Shown here in pieces: positions 23,555 to 26,688 of a stretch of DNA of 26,688 nucleotides (position 1 is the first letter of the stretch; the number at the start of each line of letters is the position of its first letter). The stretch is from Clostridiales bacterium (GTDB lineage: Bacteria; Bacillota; Clostridia; Oscillospirales; CAG-382). Location of the stretch: positions 1 to 26,688 of the forward strand of contig QAKH01000088.1 of the NCBI GenBank assembly GCA_003343885.1. Direction: 5' to 3'. The notes under the pieces were generated by a model. It had not been told where the DNA came from. It saw nothing but the letters and a program-made list of their open reading frames with translations, and ran no database searches. The translations under genes and the position numbers were made by a program.

Positions 23555-24586
23555 ATGGAAAACAAAATGTATTCCGCCGGCAGAGGAACGATAAGCTTCA
23601 GAAATAAAATAAAAGTATGCGAAGCCGCCTGCTCAGGCGGAGAATACGAAAAAAACGGACCGTTCGGAAGTATACTCGATATATTTTGCGGCAAGGACGA
23701 CATGAAAGCGGGGACCTTTGAAAAAGCTGAGTCTGAAATGGTGCGCATGACCGTTAACACTCTTATGTCAAAGGCAAAGATAAAAGATGAAAATGTTGAC
23801 ATTATGCTTGCCGGCGACTTAATGAACCAGTGCACTTCCACTGCCTACGGGCTTGACAGCTTCGACATTCCGTACGTAGGATTATACGGAGCTTGCTCGA
23901 CCTTTGCGCTGGGTATGCTCACCGCCGGAATACTGATAGACTCCGGTCATGTTAATAACGCGATTGTCGCAGCGTCATCACATTTCTGTACTGCTGAAAG
24001 GCAATTCAGGTTTCCGCTTGAATACGGCGCAGTTTCATGTACGACTTCACAAAACACCGTAACCGGCGCAGGCGCCGTCCTGCTTTCGAGGGCCGAGCCC
24101 GATGAAAAAGGCGTAATGTTAGCGGGAGGACTTTACGGTATAGTGATAGACAGAGGAATACGAGACGCAGCAAATATGGGAGCGGCAATGGCAACTGCGG
24201 CAGCTGACACTATACTCAGGTATCTTGGTTCTTCCGGAAGAGATATTACAGCTTTTGACAAAATAGCTACCGGGGATTTGGGAAAAGAGGGACTTAGCCT
24301 TACCAGAGAGATGCTGAGCGAAAAAAATATACCGTGCGCAGGAATACTATGTGACTGCGGCGAGATGATATATGATTTGGAAAAGCAAAACGTAGGCTGC
24401 GGAGGCTCCGGCTGCGGCTGCAGTGCTGTTATGACCGCAGGACATTTTTATAATGAGCTGAAAAACGGAAATATGAAGCGTTTCGGACTGGTCGGAACGG
24501 GTGCGCTTATGAGTCCGCAAAGCTTGCAGCAGGGGTTGTCTATACCGTCGGTTGCTCACATGGCAGTGCTTGAAAAGGCCGGATAG
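23555..24586 (+). CDS. spoVAD: Stage V sporulation protein AD
   Basis: 343 residues, normal for SpoVAD (about 335-345). It has the degenerate thiolase-like fold of the family: GTISFRNKIKVCEAACSGGEYEKNGPFGSILD, the LAGDLMNQCTSTAYGLDSFDIPYVGLYGACSTFALG segment with the conserved Cys region, ASSHFCTAERQFRFPLEYG, and the C-terminal GLVGTGALMSPQSLQQGLSIPSVAHMAVL. In the spore inner membrane complex SpoVAD binds dipicolinic acid and takes part in its uptake during sporulation and release at germination. GAAAAGGAAGAG precedes the ATG. The 140-base region upstream holds two short hairpins (23496-23514 and near 23520-23534) but I could not place a sigma-G promoter. Next is spoVAE. Confidence 0.96.
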   Translation: MENKMYSAGRGTISFRNKIKVCEAACSGGEYEKNGPFGSILDIFCGKDDMKAGTFEKAESEMVRMTVNTLMSKAKIKDENVDIMLAGDLMNQCTSTAYGLDSFDIPYVGLYGACSTFALGMLTAGILIDSGHVNNAIVAASSHFCTAERQFRFPLEYGAVSCTTSQNTVTGAGAVLLSRAEPDEKGVMLAGGLYGIVIDRGIRDAANMGAAMATAAADTILRYLGSSGRDITAFDKIATGDLGKEGLSLTREMLSEKNIPCAGILCDCGEMIYDLEKQNVGCGGSGCGCSAVMTAGHFYNELKNGNMKRFGLVGTGALMSPQSLQQGLSIPSVAHMAVLEKAG

Positions 24587-24661
24587 TACGGAGTACGCAG
24601 TGCGCAGTGCGCGGAGTGCGTGTTAATAGAGTTAACAGAAAATACACAGTCTGCTATATGA

Positions 24662-24678
24662 TGACAGATAGTCTGTCA
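24662..24678 (+). promoter_or_regulatory. Short perfect inverted repeat before spoVAE
   Basis: TGACAGA (24662-24668) and TCTGTCA (24672-24678) around a 3-base centre, ending 10 bases before the AAGGAGG ribosome site of spoVAE. It may be an operator or a small mRNA hairpin. Just upstream (24596-24620) lie degenerate GCGCAGTGC repeats. Confidence 0.4.
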
Positions 24679-24703
24679 GTGTTACTTTAAGGAGGTATTT
24701 ACC

Positions 24704-25057
24704 GTGATATATTTGTGGGCGTTTACCGTCGGAGGACTGTTATGCGTCATAGCTCAGATATTTATTGACAAAACAAAGCTTACACCTGCAAGAATTCTTG
24801 TCGGCTACGTATTTGTCGGAGCAATTTTGTCGGCTGCCGGACTGTATGAACCAATCGCCGAATTTGCAGGAGCGGGGGCTACCGTTCCGCTTACCGGATT
24901 TGGGCATTCGCTTATTAAAGGCGTTGAAAAAGCCGTTAACGAAAAAGGAGTATTCGGCATATTAACCGGAGGAATTACCGGAGCGAGCGCCGGTATAAGC
25001 GCTGTCATGCTTTTTTCACTTATTGCCGCGATTATATTTAAAAGCCATCGCAAGTGA
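24704..25057 (+). CDS. spoVAE: Stage V sporulation protein AE (SpoVAEb)
   Basis: 117 residues starting at GTG 24704, with AAGGAGG 8 bases upstream. Three or four hydrophobic helices (LWAFTVGGLLCVIAQIF, ILVGYVFVGAILSAAGLY, GITGASAGISAVMLFSLIAAIIF) and the family's phrases IDKTKLTPARILV, PIAEFAGAGATVPLTGFGHSLIKGV and GILTGGITG identify it as the SpoVAEb membrane component of the dipicolinic-acid channel. It follows spoVAD by 117 bases. The usual clostridial cluster is spoVAC-spoVAD-spoVAEb; spoVAC, which has a related but longer sequence, is not in this window. The 168 bases after the stop show no clear terminator. Confidence 0.95.
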   Translation: MIYLWAFTVGGLLCVIAQIFIDKTKLTPARILVGYVFVGAILSAAGLYEPIAEFAGAGATVPLTGFGHSLIKGVEKAVNEKGVFGILTGGITGASAGISAVMLFSLIAAIIFKSHRK

Positions 25058-25225
25058 TTATCCTTTTTATAAGCCGTGCATGCAATCTTCTGTTTTCGTT
25101 TCCCTACGTCTTTTTCAAAAGCGTCAAAAACGCAATTTATGTACTGTTTTTCCGCATTTCTCCCAATAATGCCGCCATTACCCGGATATGTCAAAAAAAT
25201 TTTTTCAGAAAATTATAAAAACCTA

Positions 25226-25307
25226 TTGACAAAACGGTATCTTTGTGTATAATAATAACTGTAATGATTACAATTTTATAATAATTACAAATTAGCAATA
25301 ATTACAG
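25226..25307 (+). promoter_or_regulatory. perR promoter with candidate Per boxes
   Basis: TTGACA at 25226-25231 and TATAAT at 25248-25253, spacer 16. Just downstream, 25276-25290 reads TTATAATAATTACAA, one mismatch from the Per-box TTATAATNATTATAA. A second dyad centred at 25266 (GTAATGATTAC) matches with three mismatches, and a third, weaker ATTACA-containing site follows near 25300. Binding here would block the transcript start, as expected for autorepression. Confidence 0.72.
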
Positions 25308-25320
25308 ATAGGTAATAAAG

Positions 25321-25731
25321 ATGACGGTACATGAACTTATGTCGGAAAACGGAGTAAAGCCGTCTGTGCTGAGAATGGAGATATATTCATACCTTGACGC
25401 AAACAGGACGCATCCGACTGTAGATGAGATATACACCGGTCTTGCGGCAAAGTATCCGACATTATCAAAAACGACAGTATATAATACGGTAAAAATACTC
25501 GCACAAAGCGGAATAATCAAGGCAATATCGATTGAGGGATTTCGTACAAGGTATGACGCCGACACGCAGTTTCACGGACATTTTTTGTGCAGGAAATGCG
25601 GTAAGGTGTATGATGTAAGCATATCCGACTGTCCTGATTTTCCCGAGAGCGGTTATGAAGTAGACGAGAAAGATGTTTATTACTCCGGCAGTTGCAAAGA
25701 CTGTCTGAATAAAAATAAAACAAGTAAATAA
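25321..25731 (+). CDS. perR: Fur-family peroxide-responsive repressor PerR
   Basis: 136 residues. Winged helix in the first 80 residues (PSVLRMEIYSYLDANRTHPTVDEIY, TLSKTTVYNTVKILAQSGIIK). The five ligands of the PerR regulatory metal site all align: His31, Asp79, His85, His87 and Asp98, the last being Asp rather than the Glu typical of Fur. The structural zinc cysteines are CRKC (90/93) and CKDC near the C-terminus. PerR senses hydrogen peroxide by iron-catalysed histidine oxidation and then releases its operators. Per-box-like sites cover its own promoter, and the reverse rubrerythrin gene starts 23 bases after the stop, so regulator and target appear to share a transcript. Confidence 0.9.
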   Translation: MTVHELMSENGVKPSVLRMEIYSYLDANRTHPTVDEIYTGLAAKYPTLSKTTVYNTVKILAQSGIIKAISIEGFRTRYDADTQFHGHFLCRKCGKVYDVSISDCPDFPESGYEVDEKDVYYSGSCKDCLNKNKTSK

Positions 25732-25754
25732 TAAAAAGACAAGGAGAAAGTATT

Positions 25755-26297
25755 ATGAAAAAGTATGTATGCATGGTATGCGGTTATGTTTACGAAGGAG
25801 AGAGCGCACCTGAAAAATGTCCTCAGTGCGGAGCTCCCGCATCAAAGTTTGTTGAGCAGAAGGACGATATGACATGGGCGTCTGAGCACTCAGTAGGTGT
25901 AGCACAGGGAGTTTCTGAAGATATAATTATGGATTTGAGAGCAAACTTCACCGGCGAATGCACCGAGGTTGGAATGTATCTCGCAATGGCAAGAGTTGCA
26001 CACCGTGAAGGATATCCGGAAATCGGTCTGTACTGGGAAAAGGCAGCTTATGAAGAGGCTGAACACGCTGCAAAGTTTGCAGAGCTTCTCGGAGAGGTAG
26101 TTACCGATTCCACAAAGAAGAATCTCGAAATGAGAGTTGAAGCTGAAAACGGTGCAACAGCAGGAAAGACTGACCTCGCAAAGAGAGCAAAGGCTGCCGG
26201 CCTTGACGCAATTCACGACACCGTACATGAAATGGCTCGTGACGAGGCAAGACATGGAAAAGCTTTCGCGGGACTTTTGAAGAGGTATTTTGGTTAA
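25755..26297 (+). CDS. Reverse rubrerythrin (peroxide/oxygen detoxification)
   Basis: 180 residues. A rubredoxin-like domain comes first, with Cys6, Cys9, Cys22 and Cys25 (CMVCGY, CPQCGAP), followed by a four-helix di-iron domain with ANFTGECTEVGMYLAMARVAHREGYPEIGLYWEKAAYEEAEHAAKF and MARDEARHGKAFAGLL. This domain order is the reverse of classical rubrerythrin. In clostridia such proteins are highly expressed NADH-linked peroxide (and oxygen) reductases repressed by PerR. AAGGAGAAAG precedes the ATG, and the gene follows perR by 23 bases in the same orientation. A clear terminator ends the transcript at 26375-26410. Confidence 0.95.
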   Translation: MKKYVCMVCGYVYEGESAPEKCPQCGAPASKFVEQKDDMTWASEHSVGVAQGVSEDIIMDLRANFTGECTEVGMYLAMARVAHREGYPEIGLYWEKAAYEEAEHAAKFAELLGEVVTDSTKKNLEMRVEAENGATAGKTDLAKRAKAAGLDAIHDTVHEMARDEARHGKAFAGLLKRYFG

Positions 26298-26374
26298 TCG
26301 TAGATAAGATTAAATACGATTCGATACAGCTCGAAACCCCAGTAAATAAGCCATTTTTGAGACTTGGTCACGAA

Positions 26375-26410
26375 ACACGATTAGCGATTCGTCGTTAATC
26401 GTGTTTTTTC
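26375..26410 (+). terminator. Terminator of the perR-rbr operon
   Basis: ACACGATTA (26375-26383) pairs with TAATCGTGT (26396-26404), followed by a T tract. An outer pair, ATTAAATACGA (26309-26319) with TCGTATTTAAT (26409-26419), could extend the structure or compete with it. Confidence 0.85.
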
Positions 26411-26435
26411 GTATTTAATTGTATCTCAAATTTAT

Positions 26436-26560
26436 GTGGGCAAATTGTGGGCAAATCGCAAAAATCGGAGGTCAAAAACCGATTTGCCCACAAAAACGCC
26501 GGAAACCCGCATGGTTATGCGGTTTTTCGGGCCTTGAAGTTAAAATTTTTGTGGGCAAAT
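26436..26560. repeat. Four copies of GTGGGCAAAT, candidate integrase arm-binding sites
   Basis: Direct copies at 26436-26445, 26447-26456 and 26551-26560 and one inverted copy at 26482-26491. The second and the inverted copy form a longer perfect pair, TTGTGGGCAAATCG with CGATTTGCCCACAA. They lie immediately ahead of an integrase-like gene start, where arm-type or excisionase sites of mobile elements are often found. Which sequence is the att core cannot be told without the other end. Confidence 0.6.
26498..26533. other. Hairpin within the putative attachment region
   Basis: CCGGAAA-C-CCGCAT pairs with ATGCGG-T-TTTTCGG around GGTT; it is terminator-like and lies between the inverted GTGGGCAAAT site and the last direct copy. 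Confidence 0.5.
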
Positions 26561-26612
26561 TTTTTTGAGGCAATTTGGGCGTATAAAATTAAGATTCTGA
26601 TGCTGCTACTGG

Positions 26613-26645
26613 TATAATTTAATTATCATCTGCTTTAAAGGAGGG
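26613..26645 (+). promoter_or_regulatory. Promoter and ribosome site of the integrase-like gene
   Basis: Extended -10 TGGTATAAT with hexamer at 26613-26618 and no good -35 box, then AAAGGAGGG at 26637-26645, 6 bases before the ATG. Confidence 0.55.
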
Positions 26646-26651
26646 CTTATT

Positions 26652-26688
26652 ATGAAAGGCAGTGTCAGAAAACGAGGAAAAACATGGT
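26652..26688 (+). CDS. Start of a probable tyrosine site-specific integrase (3' end outside window)
   Basis: Only 12 codons are present: MKGSVRKRGKTW. This matches the usual opening of the arm-DNA-binding domain of Firmicutes phage and ICE integrases (xGSIxKRGxxWxY). The excellent ribosome site and the repeated motif upstream agree with it. With so few residues the call depends on the pattern and context; catalytic Arg/His/Tyr residues would lie beyond the window. Confidence 0.62.
   Translation, partial: MKGSVRKRGKTW

Noticed and set aside
1..26688. tRNA or rRNA genes
   Set aside because: No T-loop (GGTTCGAxTCC-like) with a matching cloverleaf and no conserved rRNA segments were found by eye on either strand.

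Overview
The window looks like chromosomal DNA of an anaerobic, endospore-forming Clostridia member, most likely an uncultured gut Oscillospiraceae/Ruminococcaceae relative. The evidence is spoVAD and spoVAE, a PerR regulator followed directly by a reverse rubrerythrin, housekeeping genes of low/mid-GC Gram-positive type (ychF, ymdB, alr, nnr, rpmE), strong GGAGG-type ribosome binding sites and many near-consensus sigma-A promoters with 16-18 bp spacers. No rRNA, tRNA or CRISPR array was seen.

Layout. 1-1079: 3' end of a large unrecognised (possibly ADP-ribosylglycohydrolase-type) protein, a strong terminator, five 32-bp tandem repeats, a three-hairpin dispersed element, and a 5'-truncated sialidase-like remnant. 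1182-3213: a likely sugar-acid pair (TIM-barrel isomerase/epimerase, then an SDR mannonate-type oxidoreductase) closed by a bidirectional terminator. 3285-5141 (minus): an orphan OmpR-type response regulator with an inverted repeat at its promoter, and a MogA/MoaB-like protein whose domain is split by a long low-complexity insertion. 5391-12150 (plus): a frameshifted aminotransferase, a TrmN6-like methyltransferase, a nitrilase-family amidase, a DUF5711-like membrane-anchored propeller, the YmdB phosphodiesterase and an MFS transporter. 12198-14660: ychF with a long structured leader, and a BspA-type leucine-rich-repeat lipoprotein. 14661-15363: a 700-base repeat region made of the dispersed element and a 317-bp head-to-tail duplication.

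15364-19827 (minus): a tight four-gene run of SbcD-like metallophosphoesterase, bifunctional NAD(P)HX repair enzyme, small lipoprotein and alanine racemase. 19887-20194: rpmE with its own promoter and terminator. 20295-22412 (minus): a GH28-like beta-helix glycosidase followed by a deletion scar that joins the first codons of a PfkB-type sugar kinase to the second half of a class II aldolase. 22471-25057 (plus): Mrp/NBP35 iron-sulfur ATPase, then spoVAD and spoVAE. 25226-26410: perR-rbr, with candidate Per boxes over the perR promoter.

The right edge (26430-26688) holds four copies of a 10-bp GTGGGCAAAT motif and the first 12 codons of what looks like a tyrosine integrase, so an integrated element probably begins here. 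The most unusual points are the covarying three-hairpin element, the split MogA-like protein, the homopolymer frameshift at the aminotransferase start, the kinase-aldolase deletion scar and the putative integrase arm sites. All family assignments were made by eye from translated sequence; no database search was run.
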